Shown: in pieces, positions 24,917-37,800 of the stretch | Numbering within the stretch: the first letter of the stretch is position 1 | Layout: every line of letters begins with the position of its first letter | Source: Viridothelium virens | Lineage: Eukaryota; Ascomycota; Dothideomycetes; Trypetheliales; Trypetheliaceae | Length of the DNA stretch: 62,469 nt | Assembly (NCBI GenBank): GCA_010094025.1 | Contig: ML991875.1 | Coordinates: 1 to 62,469 of the forward strand | Reading direction: 5' to 3' | Made by a program: the position numbers and the translations under genes | The notes under the pieces: generated by a model | Told to the model about the DNA's origin: nothing | The model's input: only the letters and a program-made list of their open reading frames with translations | Databases searched by the model: none

Positions 24917-25580
24917 GGGAAGGAGAGTCTTGTTCTAAAGTGGGTCGTCGTGAAGCTTTACTGATGGTGGGTAACTGATCTTGAGATAGTACAGATCTCA
25001 GCATGTTGAGCGTCGCTTTTGTTCATATCGATCAGTGTCTGCTACTTGTGAGCCAGCCTCGGCGTTTTCAAGTTTGTGCATAATTCATTGTGTTTTCATC
25101 GAGATCTGAACTCGGCATTGTCCAATCTTTCACACTCGCGGGACATATTACCCGAATTTCACTCAGTCAGGACGTAGTACTCTGACAGGTATATACTTAG
25201 ACATACAGTTAGACAAGGGAATGACCGTCATCTCCCGAGATGAAGTATATTACGCATCGGCGGCTCTCCATATACCAAGGTAGGTTCATACTGATTCGAT
25301 GCGAGGGAGGTACTCCTAGAATTGGTAGCCTTAAACTCAAAAAGCCGCAGCTTCCAGCGTTCTCGTCGCTTCATCATCGCTGCGTTATGTGCCTTTGCAC
25401 CAGGCCTTGCCCAGGTACTCAGCGATTGCCAGAAGATTGTAATCACAACAATCACCCTTTTCAGAAGGTTAACCGACCGCTCCAGGAACTACTGAGGGAC
25501 GATTCATTGACATGTAAGCATACATCCAAAGGGCTTCCGCCTGTACCAAGAAAATAAGATACAAACTTTGGGAGTATCAT
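24917..25580. other. convergent intergenic, no gene seen
   Basis: About 660 bp between the stops of the secreted-protein gene (+) and the aminotransferase gene (-). It should hold both 3' ends. An open frame at 25240-25557 is not supported by homology or composition. Confidence 0.45.
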
Positions 25581-26961
25581 TCACTCTGCCAACTTGACAT
25601 CGTCAAAGTCCTTCCTTAGGAATTTTCTCAGTTGCTCCAACCCTCCTTTTAGAACATCTTCCTCTTGCACAAAACCCACCCTCACGTAGCCTTTAAACTC
25701 GTCACCGAAGCATTTGTCTCCCGGCACGAGCATTACACCCGTCTTCTCCTGCAACCTTTCGCAAAAGTCCAAAGCATCCACTGGTTTCCCATCCCGCGAA
25801 AACCTAATAAAGGCGGTCGTGCCAGCCTGTGGCCTCACCCATTCGGCATAGTCGTCATGCTTAATCATGAATTTCTCCAGTACCGCCAGATTTGTCCTCG
25901 CCAGCTGCAGATTCCTCGCTAGCAGAGCGTGAATGGTATCCTGGCTCAAAGCGAAGGTGGCGATCTGATCGTCGATGCCACTCACAGAGATGACGCTGTA
26001 GTATCTGGCCCGGTGAAACCGCTCGATCATTTCCGGATCTCTCGTTGCTATCCAGCCGACTCGGATACCTGCTAATGAGTAGGCTTTTGACAGGGAGCCG
26101 GTCGCGATGACGTTCTTGTAGCCCATTGATAGAATGGAAGGCGGGAACTCGGGATCCATTGGATTGATGGAGTGGAATAAGGGCCGGTACACTTCATCAG
26201 CGAGAATGGGAATATTGTGTCCTTCAGCGATTTCGATCACGGACTGCATCCAGGACTTCTTCATAACTGCTCCGGTGGGGTTGTTGGGGTTGCTATCGAT
26301 CGTGTGAGACACAAACAAATATATCAGTCTTGAGTGAGGACATCTACTTTACTATTATCAATTTTGTGTTCGGTCTAATCATTTTCTTCAGCTCCTCGGT
26401 ATTTGGTATCCAGTCTTTCTCTGCTTGTGCCCTCCATAGCTCTACCTCGGCACCTAGCGATGCTGGATAAGAGTAAAGCTGTTGATATGTAGGGTAATGG
26501 CAAATGACATGATCTCCTGGGCCTGTCAGAGAAGAAAGAACGATTTGGTTGGCACCAATCGCTCCGGGAGTAATTCTAATGTTTTCCTTAGGCAAAGGAG
26601 TTCCAACCTTAGTCGAGTAGAGTCTAGCGAGGTTCGAGCGAAGGGCATCAGAGCCAGGTATTTCACCATACAGCATCTTTCGGGAAAGGTCGACGACCTG
26701 GGCATCCTTCTTTTCTGAAAGAGCTACGAGCTGATCGACGGAGATCGAGGCACAGCATGTCTCAGAGATATTATATTTTGCTGTGAGTTCATGGTCGTCC
26801 ATGTACTATCGTCAAGGTTAGAGCGCGCCCAAATCCCAGTCGCACGCTCGAATGTAGAAGACCAAGGCAATTGGAAAGAAAGAATCTAATACTTGCAGGT
26901 CAAAACCACAAAGTTGGAACGGTCTTACCTTCTCGACATGGAATGTTTCGAAGCGCACCAT
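25581..26961 (-). CDS. PLP-dependent class I/II aminotransferase, junction out of phase
   Basis: A fold-type I PLP enzyme of about 399 residues, of a fungal group often labelled capreomycidine-synthase-like; the substrate is not known. Exons: 26929-26961, 26353-26805, 25581-26292. Landmarks: IAETC-like NISETC near the start, ITPGAIGANQIVLSS, NPNNPTG (substrate/cofactor loop), ILADEVYRPL (the Asp contacts PLP), and GSLSKAYSLAGIRVGW with the PLP-binding Lys. Intron 1 (123 bp) keeps frame. Intron 2 (26293-26352, GTAAAG...GATAG) does not: exon 2 ends after KLII in phase 0, but exon 3 needs two preceding bases to read NPNNPTG, so the spliced frame is off by one. I found no other GT...AG pair that restores it. 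Either an inserted base broke the allele, splicing is non-canonical, or the sequence has an error. Confidence 0.8.
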
Positions 26962-27569
26962 TTTATCTTGGGATAGACTGTAATTTAAGTAAAGAAAATC
27001 GTTACAGAAAGACCAAGCTACGTTGCCGTATATTTAGGTATATTTGTGAAGAAATTTTACCCCTCCATAGAATTCTGAAGGGCGTGGAACCATGCCTGAA
27101 CGAGTGCTGATAGACTGCGGTGATGTGCCACCGGTTTTGGAGGATTGTGAGGCTCCTACCTTGCAGCTGTGCTAGGCCATTTTAGATTTTTGAACGGTTT
27201 TGGAGGAGAATTGATGGCTTTTGCCCACGTGCAATCGAGAGGTCGCTAGATCCATGACATTGACGATCTCCGCGTCGGCCAATCTCGCCCCGATGAAACT
27301 GCACGAGATCCTTCTCAAGCATTGCCTATCGACACCTCAGCCGTCCCCACCACCACCACCTCATGACACATCTCTTCTGAACCTTGCTGCCTACAAGTCA
27401 CCCGATCGAGTCGAAAGGTTTTCACGAATGGTCTTATCGTCCTACCAAGCTCCGCCACTTCGGTCGCTCCTTCAAAACACTGGATGATCGGGTTGTTGGA
27501 ACTTTAGAGGAAGCTCCACTTCCCCGAACCACGAGTGAGCGGGCATAGCCTCACATCGGGAGTTAGAAG
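26962..27569. promoter_or_regulatory. divergent promoter region, aminotransferase / ADP1-like
   Basis: About 610 bp between diverging starts. An open frame at 27221-27487 lacks support and probably lies in the 5' leader of the ABC transporter. No specific sites are claimed. Confidence 0.45.
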
Positions 27570-30500
27570 ATGCGAGAAACAATATGGATGACCTCTTGGA
27601 TGATAGTCATGAGCTTCGCGGGATCTGGAGTAGCTCAAAAGTTTCGGTCCAATTACTCCACAGCAAATACCCTCGCACCAACCTTCTCAATCTTCGATGA
27701 TCGACCTGACGGTTGTCCGCCTTGTTTCAACTGTAATCTGGAAGATTTTCAATGCCAGCAGTTCGCAGACTGCAGCAAAGCTAATGGAAGATGCTCGTGT
27801 CCCCCCGGCTTTGGAGGTGAAGACTGCTCGGCGCCGCTGTGTGACTCGTTGGCCGATGGTAAAGATAGAGCGCCAAGAGAAGGACCACGCTGTGACTGCA
27901 AGGAGGGATGGGAAGGCATAAATTGCAACGTCTGCAAGACAAACGACGCTTGCGCTCCGTTGATGCCAGAAGGAGAAGGAGGCGTTTGCTATCAAGAACC
28001 ATCGGTTATCCACGAGAACTTCCAAATGTGTGACATTACGAACAAGAAGATTAAAGAGTTGCTGAAGGAGCGGAAGGCACAAGCGACGTTCTCTTGCAAT
28101 GCTGAGAAGGAAGATTGCAATTTCCAATTTTGGGTGGACGAGCTAGAATCCTTCTATTGCGCCCTTGATACTTGCAGCTGGTCTACCAAGATCCAGGAGA
28201 ACAGGAACGAAACAGAGTATGAATGCGCAAATATCAAATGTCGTTGCATACCAGGGAGGTTTCTCTGTGGCGAAGAAGGTTCAGTCGATATTGGCGAGTT
28301 TTTGGACGAAGAGATTGCCGGACCGGCCACTTTCTCTTCAGTCTCTACTGAAGGAGGTAGTCCCAAGGATGGGAGCAAGTTTCAAGAGCCCGCGATGAAT
28401 CAGCTGATCTCTAGCATCTTCGGTGACGACAGCATCACTCTTCAATGCAGAGCTGGAGAGTGCGTCTATATGACTGATGTCCCGGGTTATGAACGTCCAG
28501 TCAAGAAAATCAATACTCCATTGATCGCTGGTGTCATTGCTGGATGCGCACTTTTCATTGTCTTCATCATTCTTCTCGTCTGGTACCTGACCCATCGTTC
28601 AGCTAAGAAAAGATATGGCCCAATACACCTGTCAGATGACGAGGAAGAAGAAAACGCCAAACTTTTGGCAGATCACAAGCCCGCCGCGTTGTATTTCGAA
28701 GATGTGTCCTATCGGTTGAACGGAAGAGATATTCTGTCAAACATATCTGGAGCAGTTCATCCTGGCGAACTCATGGCGATCATGGGCGCTTCTGGTGCCG
28801 GCAAAACCACCTTTTTGGATATACTTGCACGTAAGAATAAGAAGGGCACGATCACGGGTAACTTCTACGTCAACGGTGAAAAGGTCCCGGATGACGAGTT
28901 CAAGTCCGTTATTGGCTTTGTCGATCAAGAAGACACTATGCTTCCAACATTGACCGTCCATGAAACCATTCTGGATAGCGCATTGTTGAGACTACCACGG
29001 GAGATGAAATACTCTGCCAAGGAACAGAAGGTGGAAGATGTAGAAAGACAACTCGGTATTTATCACATTCGGGACCAAATTATTGGTTCAGAGGAAACAT
29101 CTGGCCGAGGCATCTCCGGCGGAGAGAAGAGACGTGTGGGGATTGCTTGTGAACTTGTCACTAGTCCAAGCATTTTATTCCTCGATGAGCCGACCAGCGG
29201 GCTGGATTCATTCAATGCGTTCAACGTCGTAGAATGTCTCGTCAATCTCGTCAAGAGTTACAATAGAACCGTGGTCTTCACCATCCATCAGCCAAGGTCC
29301 AACATCGTTGCACTTTTCGATCAACTCGTCCTTTTGGCGAAAGGCAGGACAGTATATTCAGGACCGTTAAATAGCTGTCAGCCTTACTTCGACCACGTGG
29401 GCTACACATGTCCACCTGGTTTCAATATCGCAGATTATTTAGTCGACCTCACGATGCATGCTGGACAGGCGCACGAGCCTCTTGATGAAAATAGCTCTCT
29501 ATTCGCTCAAAGGGGAGGCCTTGGGACTAGAACAAGCAGTGCCATTGGTGTCAAATCGATTCCCAGCATTTCCAATGTCAGCCTAGAGCATAGCGCTGGA
29601 AGCCCAGGAGAATCAGTTCGTCCCCGAACTAAGAGAAGGGCCTCCATCAAGCAGCAGCAAGAAAGACATTTATTCACCCGAAAGCGAGGCGACACACCAG
29701 ACACCCCCCGATCCGGCGACGAGTCATCTCTTCTTGACAACACCCTCGAAAGTACCCAGCAATGGCTCAAACTGTCGAAAACCTCGGGTTTACCACCACC
29801 CCAAATTCTCGACGATCCACACCAACTCCCTCCCCCAGCCAGTGGCACCGGCACGAACCTCGACATCCTCGTAGTCAGCTACGCCCAATCCGACGTCGCC
29901 GGCTCCGTCCACGACGACATCCACGCCGCCATCAACAACGCCTCCACCGCCAACGGCGGCCCTCCCCCCAACGGCACCGCCTCGCACCACTCGCGGCCCG
30001 CCTCACTCGCCAGCAGACCCAAAAGCTACCAGCGGAACAAAGTCAGCCGCACGCGTCAATTCCTCATCCTGTCGACGCGGACCTGGCGCAACCTCTACCG
30101 CAACCCGATGCTGATGCTCACACACTACGCGATCGCGATCATCCTGGCCGTCTTCCTAGGCTTCCTCTTCTACGGCCTCACCGACGACATCAAAGGCTTC
30201 CAGAACCGGCTGGGGCTGTTCTTCTTCCTGCTCGCCCTCTTCGGCTTCAGCACCCTGACTTCGCTCACTGTCTTCGCGCCCGAGCGCCTGCTCTTCGTGC
30301 GCGAGCGCGCAAAGGGCTACTACTCGCCTGTCGCGTATTTCGCTGCGAAGCTGCTGTTCGACATGGTGCCGTTGCGCTTGATCCCGCCGCTTATCATGGG
30401 CGCCATCGTGTATCCGATGACTGGGCTCGTGCCGGCGTGGGGCGAGTTCTGGAAGTTTATCTTGTTCCTCGTGCTGTTTAATCTGGCGGCCGCGGCGATC

Positions 30501-30961
30501 TGTCTGTTCCTCGGCGTGCTGATCAAGAATGCGGGCGTGGCGAATCTGATTGGGAGCTTGGTCATGTTGTTCAGTCTGCTGTTCTCGGGGTTCTTACTCA
30601 ACCACGAGAGCATCCCGCCGCCGATCTTGTGGCTGCAAGTGGTAAGTTGAAATGCCCGGGTCCATTACTGTCTCCTGAATAGAGGAGATTATGCCTACGA
30701 TTTAGCTGCTGATTGTGTTCATAGCTTTCTATCTTCCACTACGGCTTCGAAGGTCTAATTGTCAACGAGGTCAGGTATCTATCGCTCGTGGATAAGAAGT
30801 ATGGGCTGGATATTGAGGTCCCAGGAGCTGCCATCTTGACCTCTTTTGGGTTCGAGGTCAAGGCCTTATGGTCCGACTGTATTGGGCTTGGGGTCTTTTG
30901 TGGTGTTTTCATTATTCTCGCCTACCTGGCAATGCATGTCTTACTAATCGAGCGAAGATAA
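27570..30961 (+). CDS. ADP1: ABCG-type transporter with EGF-like ectodomain (Adp1-like)
   Basis: An ATP-binding cassette half-transporter like yeast Adp1, 1102 residues in two exons (27570-30641, 30725-30961; 83-bp intron). Order: signal peptide (about 1-22), a Cys-rich EGF-like luminal domain (about 45-225, e.g. [24 protein letters not shown]), one membrane helix (about 318-340), a nucleotide-binding domain with Walker [10 protein letters not shown] at about 406-414, signature ISGGEKRR near 515 and Walker [13 protein letters not shown] near 535, a Ser/Pro-rich linker (about 650-810), then six membrane helices with [18 protein letters not shown] as the first. This NBD-before-TMD order is the ABCG type. 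The cargo of Adp1-like proteins is not established. The linker and first helices are encoded in strongly GC-ending codons, in contrast with the NBD. Confidence 0.93.
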
Positions 30962-33619
30962 AGGTGGGCCTCGTTTAATAAGGAAAGCGCTGTATAAGGT
31001 GACAGTAATAGTCAAATTCTGGAGCATGCTATGGATACGGTACTCATTGACTCGGCGTTGATATTGCGGGGATGTAGAATCTACTTTGTTCATGTCATCA
31101 TACCTACGTCTTCGCCCGGCAGTATTCAGGCAGATGTGGTCAAAACTTCAACACCTCTGTCCGGGCTGTCTGCCGGCCAACCGTTGAGAATGCCATGCAG
31201 AGGTTCCGGTGGGGGATGCAGCGTGGGATAATGATTCTGAGGCTCCCAAAAAGTACATCGCCATCCCGTGTTTGACGTACCTGTCAGCACTTTAGCATCA
31301 CCTATCTGCCTAATCATCTTATTTGCTCCCCCCTCCAATGCAGTTCGGCGCAAGCTCGCCCCCACGCCGGAAACCTGCTTTGCGAGCTGTCAGGTCTAGA
31401 TGAGCACATTATGATGAAACGTGACCGCTTTTTCGTTGCTCTGTATAGATGGTTCATCTGACATTGGGACAATCCTTCATCTTGCAGATGCCTCGCATCG
31501 CATCGCATAATAAATAACGAACGTGAACGCGATGCCCTTTTTCGGTATGGCGAAGTCCTCCGGGAGTCTTCCGACGCAGCTTGCAAGGGACGAGCACCTG
31601 GTTCTCCCATCATCTTAGGTTCTACCTGCCCAAAGGAGTCCGTCATCGCATCTTGGGAGTCTGGGGCACAGATGTTCTCGAGTCCCTTTTTCCGCGGCCC
31701 CGCCGGGCGTTGTTTGTATTGAGTCAGGACAGGCACGATCCGAGCGTGGGACTACTTGGTTCAGTTAAAGAGCGACATCACGAATCTCGGCAGAAGCAAC
31801 TGATTCCAAGGCGTTGGAAATTTCTTTGGGGGTTGGGTCTTGGAATGGAAACGAATCCCTCCGCAGGACCCCTAGTAGTTGAAAGAAACAAGCCACGATC
31901 TCTTTATTTTTTTGCCTTTCGTTGGGGACAGAAACGGCTGGGAATGAAACGACGGCTCGCTGACTCGCCTGCCGGGCTAGAGAAGCCGCGGGTCCGTCCC
32001 GCACACGCTCTCACCAAGCTGGTTTAGCTCCTTTACTCAGTGGGTAAGAGACCTCAAAAACCGCCATTGTTCATCTTGAATGATTGTTCTTCCTTAGACG
32101 GCGCTGAATGCTGACACGACTTAGGAGAATGGTGGGGAATGGAAAAAAAAAGCGGGCACGGGGCGAAGGTGGAAGGAATTGACGAAATTTCAATTGCGAC
32201 AAAAATGGGAAAGGAAAGGGGAGGGATCTAAAACTTTAGGCGTGCGAACAATAAGAAAAAAATGGCCTGATTTTTGTCTTTTTTGGTCTGCGTGGGCTGC
32301 GATACTCCGTACTTACCACCCTTGAGAGACCTAGCGGCGCGTCGGTGGCCCGGCGCGGTGGATGCCAGGATGTGAATCGTAATTACGCTAGGGGGGAATC
32401 GCAGATGGTGCTAGTTGTTCGCGCGAGCAGGCGTCAAAGGCCTGAATACGTAGTGGCCGCTGAGTGGGAGAGCAGGAGGGTGGAGGTAACTTCGTATACG
32501 GTGCCGTTGGTGTTGAGTGGATCGTGGCAGGATCGCCGGCGGTGTGGTGGCCGTACATGTGCATCTGCATCTGCATCTGCATGCATATGCGCGTGTGCAT
32601 GCACCTTCAGGTTCATGTTGTCTTCCCCCCCTCCCATCAGATTCTTCCTCTTTCTACTTGGCGGTTTATGCATGTGTTTCTCACCTACAGCGAGTCGACG
32701 CCTCGCTTAATGCAAGACATGGGTCTTTTCGATATTCTTTGCATCAAGCAGAAGACCACCGCAGTCCTCTCTTTTTCGTCCGCCGTCCCTCCGCCACCTT
32801 GTTATTGGTCCGCATGTCTTTGCCTTTCCGGCACATCTCGCCCATTTTAGCCGCGCGACGTGGCAGCAGTTGCGCAATTCTTGGCTCTCAAGCCAGAACC
32901 TTGCAGAGCCTCCCACCTGTTTCATCTCGTCAACACGTAGATTTCCGCTAGTATCCGTGCGTCTAAGCGAATGATGTGCGCCGCGACCCTCACCCGGCAC
33001 GCTAGGTCAAGGTTCCGGCTGCAGGGGTTCAGTGCTGATGGCACCGATGGCGTTGAGTTTGATGAAATCCTGAGAGCCACGAACCACTCTGTCGGTAGCG
33101 AAGCTTACAATCCTCTTCTCGTTCTCTGTGTTGGTTGGATGGGATGGTCGGATGCAACTGCCGATGGGGCCCCCTCTTGTCCCTGTACGGAAAGACCCCG
33201 GCTTGAAGATTGGAGCAGCTGGAGCAAGCCGTTGAAGAGGGACCGTAGGCACCGTAGGGGTGGGAGGGATGGTCAACGCTGATGTCCTTGCGCACTCATG
33301 CATCAAAATCAGTCAAAAGGTGAAAAGGTCCGTGGCTGGCGAAGACGGAGCGGAGCGGGTGGCTGATTCAGGATAGAATGAGGGTGGGATGGTGTGGGTC
33401 GCTTCCCAAAAAGCGGTCGACACAAATCTGGTACTGGGCCCGTCGTGCCGGTGCCGCCATAATGACCTCATGCTTCCAGATCCATCTCCACCTCCCACCC
33501 ACGCCAAAGGCGGCTGATACCGGCAGTTGTCCTCGCATTCTTTGGTGCCTTTGGTGCCTTGGTGCGCCGCCTATGTGCAGAAGGTGGCTTACGATTGCCG
33601 ACTACAAGCAACCAAAACA
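30962..33619. other. 2.7 kb intergenic, no supported gene
   Basis: Between the ADP1-like gene and the SMP-30 gene on the same strand. Several open frames of 70-150 codons overlap one another in different frames without homology, proper starts or introns, so I do not call them. It contains A-rich tracts near 32141-32280, a short GCATCT repeat near 32561 and GC-rich blocks near 33000-33500. It probably holds the SMP-30 promoter. Confidence 0.5.
32561..32604. repeat. GCATCT microsatellite-like tract
   Basis: Three tandem GCATCT units followed by GCATGCATATGC and further alternating purine-pyrimidine sequence rich in GCAT. It is short and lies in non-coding DNA. Confidence 0.7.
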
Positions 33620-34801
33620 ATGTCAGACATCAAAGTCTTTCTGGTCGACGAGGTAAGTACCTTCATCCCGTGCTGACCGCTTCTTTGCGGGTCATCTCAG
33701 AAATTGTCGAAAGGGGCGACAGGGCGCTGATTCTGGACGACGCCCGGTTAGCCCTACCTCAAAATCAACTGCAAGTTGGGCGAGGCTCCATTCTGGGAAG
33801 AGTCTCGGCAGACTCTCCGCTTCGTCGACATTGTCCAGCAGCAGGTGCATTCGGTCAATGTGGTCAAAGGGCCTGCCTCGCATGAAGTCCATGCAGATTT
33901 GGACATATCGATAGGGTAACAATGCTTCCTTTGGGACTCTAATGGAAATTTGAACATGGTCTTAATTTATGTCAAAGGACTACTGCAGATATCGAAGGCC
34001 ACGATGAGAACGAATTTCTATTTGGAGGCAAGCATGGGTTTGGCCTCTACAATCGACATTCGGGTCGATACAGATATCTCAGAAAGTATTGGACGGACGA
34101 TGAAGTCGCGCATAGCAAGGAACACCGGTAAGTATTCCTGCTCGTGGAGAGGTGCCACGGTGGTGCAGTGAAAGAGATGAAGTAGTGACTTGCCACGCAG
34201 CATGCGTGCGAATGATGGAGCAGTAGACATCAACGGTCGTTTCTGGTTAGGTACCATGAACGATCCTCTTGTCCAATCTCCTACCAATGAAGGTATTCTG
34301 TTCCGCCTTGACCCCGACCTCACATTACATCGCATTTTGGAAGGTGTCACTATTCCGAATGGCATCTCGTTTTCTGAAGATAATACCAAATTTTTCTTCA
34401 CGGACAGCGTCACCGGCTCGATTGACGTGTTCGATTTCAACTCGTCGACTGGCGATATCTCAAACAGACGTGTCTTTTTTAAAGTCGCCGAAGAGGGCTC
34501 CGCCCCTGATGGGCACTGCAGGGATGAAGAGGGCTACATCTGGGCGGCTATCTTTGGAGGTGGTAAAGTCGTCAGGATCGACCCTACCGGGAAGGTGGTC
34601 GCAGAAATCCACCTCCCTACAAGATGTGTGACCTGTCCTTGTTTCGTTGGCACTGACTTGTACATTACGACTGCTGCAGAAGAGGAACCAGAGCAATATC
34701 CCGATAGCACGAGGCTTGCAGGAAGTCTTTTCAAGTGTTCTGTTGGAGTCAAGGGAGCGCAACCATATCACTTCAGCTTTGCAAAAGCTTCCGATGTTTA
34801 A
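33620..34801 (+). CDS. SMP-30 / gluconolactonase-like hydrolase
   Basis: A six-bladed beta-propeller lactonase-family enzyme of 315 residues. Relatives hydrolyse sugar lactones with a divalent metal; the actual substrate is not known. Exons: 33620-33652, 33752-33915, 33978-34127, 34201-34801; introns of 99, 62 and 73 bp; sum 948 nt in one frame. Metal-site signs: GEAPFWEE (Glu22, candidate ligand), DGAVDINGRFWLGTM, IPNGISFSED (Asn ligand) and FFTDS (Asp ligand). PDGHCRDEEGYIW and GGGKVVRIDPTGK are typical propeller-blade motifs. The first exon codes only 11 residues; the next exon begins with PYLKINCKL, which matches the family. Intact. Confidence 0.9.
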
Positions 34802-37800
34802 TGGTATGCGCCTCCTTTGAGAAGCTCAATTAATGCTACGCAGCTGTAATCCTCTGTACGAACACAGTTCTTGGGTCCTTGTAAGGAGAGAGAGAGTAGA
34901 CGGATCACAATAGAGCTACAAACGCTTTTATTGACCAGTCACCTTTGGTCCCTATTAGTAAAGGGGTCAACATTATCAACCTCTAATCTTCGAGAAAAAA
35001 ATAGTTCTCAGTAGATCGAAGGGCTAAGGTGGCAATCATTGTGTGAAGGTTACTCTACCTTAGTACATAGATATCGACGTGTCATCAGGGGTCTTTTTCT
35101 AGAAATGTCGAGAAATCTTCGAAATGAACGAACGATCCTTTCGCTGACCCTGTAATTGACAGGGGCATGGTTGTTGGGATTGAGAATTTGCTCTGGAGAT
35201 TGTGTCCCAGTCTATTGGGTTCAGGAAATTTTGAAACTTCCACTGAAACCAAGAAAAACGACGATCATTATCGATTTCCGTGCGATGATGCCTTTAGGGA
35301 AAGACTACGGTCTCAAGTCTACATATTAAACGCAGGATGATTGCATGACGCGCTGCCACTTACTGGACATTCTCACAATAACCTTTTGGATGGTTGTGGC
35401 GAGGGCTGACCGTGATGTGGTATGCCTTCATTTCCAGCTGCAACGGCCACGTTAGTCAAACCTTCTATGCCTACTATTTTACCTAACAGAGTTAGCTTGT
35501 CATAATCTCATGGTGCTCATTGCGCCATTAGTGGTGAGGTCATTCTCAATACAGATGGTGACCGAGAAGAGACTTTTATCCGGTCTAATCTGGTACGCAA
35601 CGGCGACTGAGCTCTCTACGGATATCTGTCTCGGAGTATCTTCTCTATTTGCAATGAGCCAACAGTGAGGCTTTCCAAAAAGAGTGGACTCGTTTTAAAG
35701 TTGAGTTGGCGCCTCGTGGCTGCCATGCAAGTGTGGCTTGCATCTTCCCCGCTAAACGTTGCCCGAGCGGTGCGAGCGCTCTCCCTACTAAGGTAGGAGT
35801 CATTCTAACCATCCTAATCACCCTAACAGCTGCCCTAACCTGGTGTCGGAAATGAGTTCCCCGTCGAGTCAGTCTTTTCCTGGTTTAAGGCTGACGCTTT
35901 TCAATAAGCCAAGAAGTCGGATTATGCGCAATCTCTTCTTTCCAGAAAAAAATCATCAAGGGGACCCCCGACATTGGGAAATTTTCTAGAACGCGCTTTC
36001 CCAGGTTGGCAGTTGCAATGGTGAGCATCATCTTCCTCCACTAGCTTCTGGCATTCTATACGGCAACAAATGAACGTCAGTATTGTCTGCTGAGGGTGCC
36101 AGGGCGCCTCCGCTTTTGTGAACTATCTATACGTGAAACGCACGTCCAAGGCCTCCGCATGGAAGGGCCAATGGGAGACTTCGCCGTTGCAATTCGCTGG
36201 AGGTACAGGAGAACGACCCTTTGATTCCCGCCCAGTCCAAAAGAGATACGCGAGTCTGCAAGAATGAGGCCACAATTTGAAATTAAGATCGCGCCTTCGT
36301 TCGTCTGAATACCTGGTTATTCGCAGGGGATCGTGTTGTCTGGACTGGACCATGTGCGGATGAGCTTCCCGAGAACAAGGGCTGAAGGGCTTTCCACGTG
36401 AGGCAATCCCGTATTCGAGACCAAGCACCCAAGCACGGACAAGCCGAATCCCTGTCGGATAGGCCCCACAAGAGTCTTCAGAGAGTGCTCACCACGATGA
36501 ATGTCTGTCGAGACGACCGGACCACGACCGGACGAGTCCGGCTTTTTGACAAGAATGCCATACTGGCTATGGATGGTGCAGTCATGCAGCTGTCAAGTGC
36601 AGTAGCGCGCAGGAAAAGAACAGCACATGACTGAGTCCACCATGCGGGGTTTATCGAAATGCGATCCACAGCCAATGGGACCTGCCTGCAGGCCCTGGTC
36701 CTGTAACGACATCATTCCACCTATTCTATCAACTCTGCACCACTGCATCTCCACGCCGTCCCTAAGCGGCTTCGTCTTCGCCCGATCATGCGATGGCTTG
36801 GTCCTGCTCATCGCCGCCCTTCTCGATGACCGCCACCAGCAGCACGACCCTGGGCGGGATGACTGGATGACTGGAATGACTAGCATGTCACTCCCGCAAC
36901 CAGACTGTCGGGTCCGGGCTAACGTAAAACATCATCAGGCTAGCCACTGCGCATAGACAAACAAAGATGGGAATATGGTAAGCTGCAATTTCCGTCCCGC
37001 TCCACGTTCTCGGTCACGATTCGAATGCTTGCCTGGGATACGCGACTCCTATGCTATGATTGTTCATTGTTCTTCTCAGCCGCAGCATGGGAGTCGATCC
37101 TCGATTCCTCGCCAACCTCCGGGCATTATTCACTACCGTAGCCGTAGTCACTGCTCGGCCCGGAGTCCAAAGATTGGTGGCGAAGTTTGATCGAAGTCGG
37201 CACCTGTCCGCACTTCAATCCACTGTAGACGGGCAGCGTAGATCTGCCATCAACCTTCGTTGCTTCATTGGGAGAGCCTGCTCCTGCCAAGGTACTAAGG
37301 TGCCAAGATTGGCCAGATCATATGGAGTACGAATGTGCCAATCTGGTCCATTGGAGTTGTTAGATTATCTCTATACACATAACGTGAAACAACACAGTGC
37401 TCAAGGCCAGGGCGACGGAGTGAAGATGTCCGGTATTTTGGGAAACGTTACCGACCATCTTGCTCACCATCATGGTGCAGTTCGGATGGGAGGCCTTCGT
37501 CCTACGTGCCGTAGTCGGCTAAGAAATACATACTCCTGCAAGTCAAAGGGCCAGCTGCAGCACATTGCACCTGTACCAATCTGATTCTGATAGATTTCTT
37601 CAGAGATGCGCGTCTTTTGCTGCATGCGCCTCTTAAGTGCTGATGCCCAACGCTTGTAAGCGCTCAAAAGCGGAATCTGTATGCTGATGGAGACTACTGC
37701 CGTCCCTGGATCTGCCTATCGAAGGCACCGGACTGGATGATCCAAATCACCTAAGCTTGACAGCGTGCTACAGGGCAGTGGCGTCTTATGAGCGCCAAAG

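Noticed and set aside
32024-32070. tRNA-like TAGCTC...ACTCAGTGGGTAAGAG
   Set aside because: Spacing is wrong for an A-box and no B-box follows.
17841-34801. Secondary-metabolite or degradation gene cluster
   Set aside because: The cupin, ACAD, MFS, aminotransferase, ABC and SMP-30 genes lack a core synthase, and several are conserved single genes; clustering is not shown by the sequence.
35758-35830. Sequence like the D-arm of a tRNA-Leu/Ser (GTTGCCCGAGCGGT)
   Set aside because: No T-arm consensus follows; at best a decayed fragment.
37060-37584. 174-codon open frame on the plus strand
   Set aside because: Begins with TTG, shows no domain, and overlaps other open frames of similar quality.
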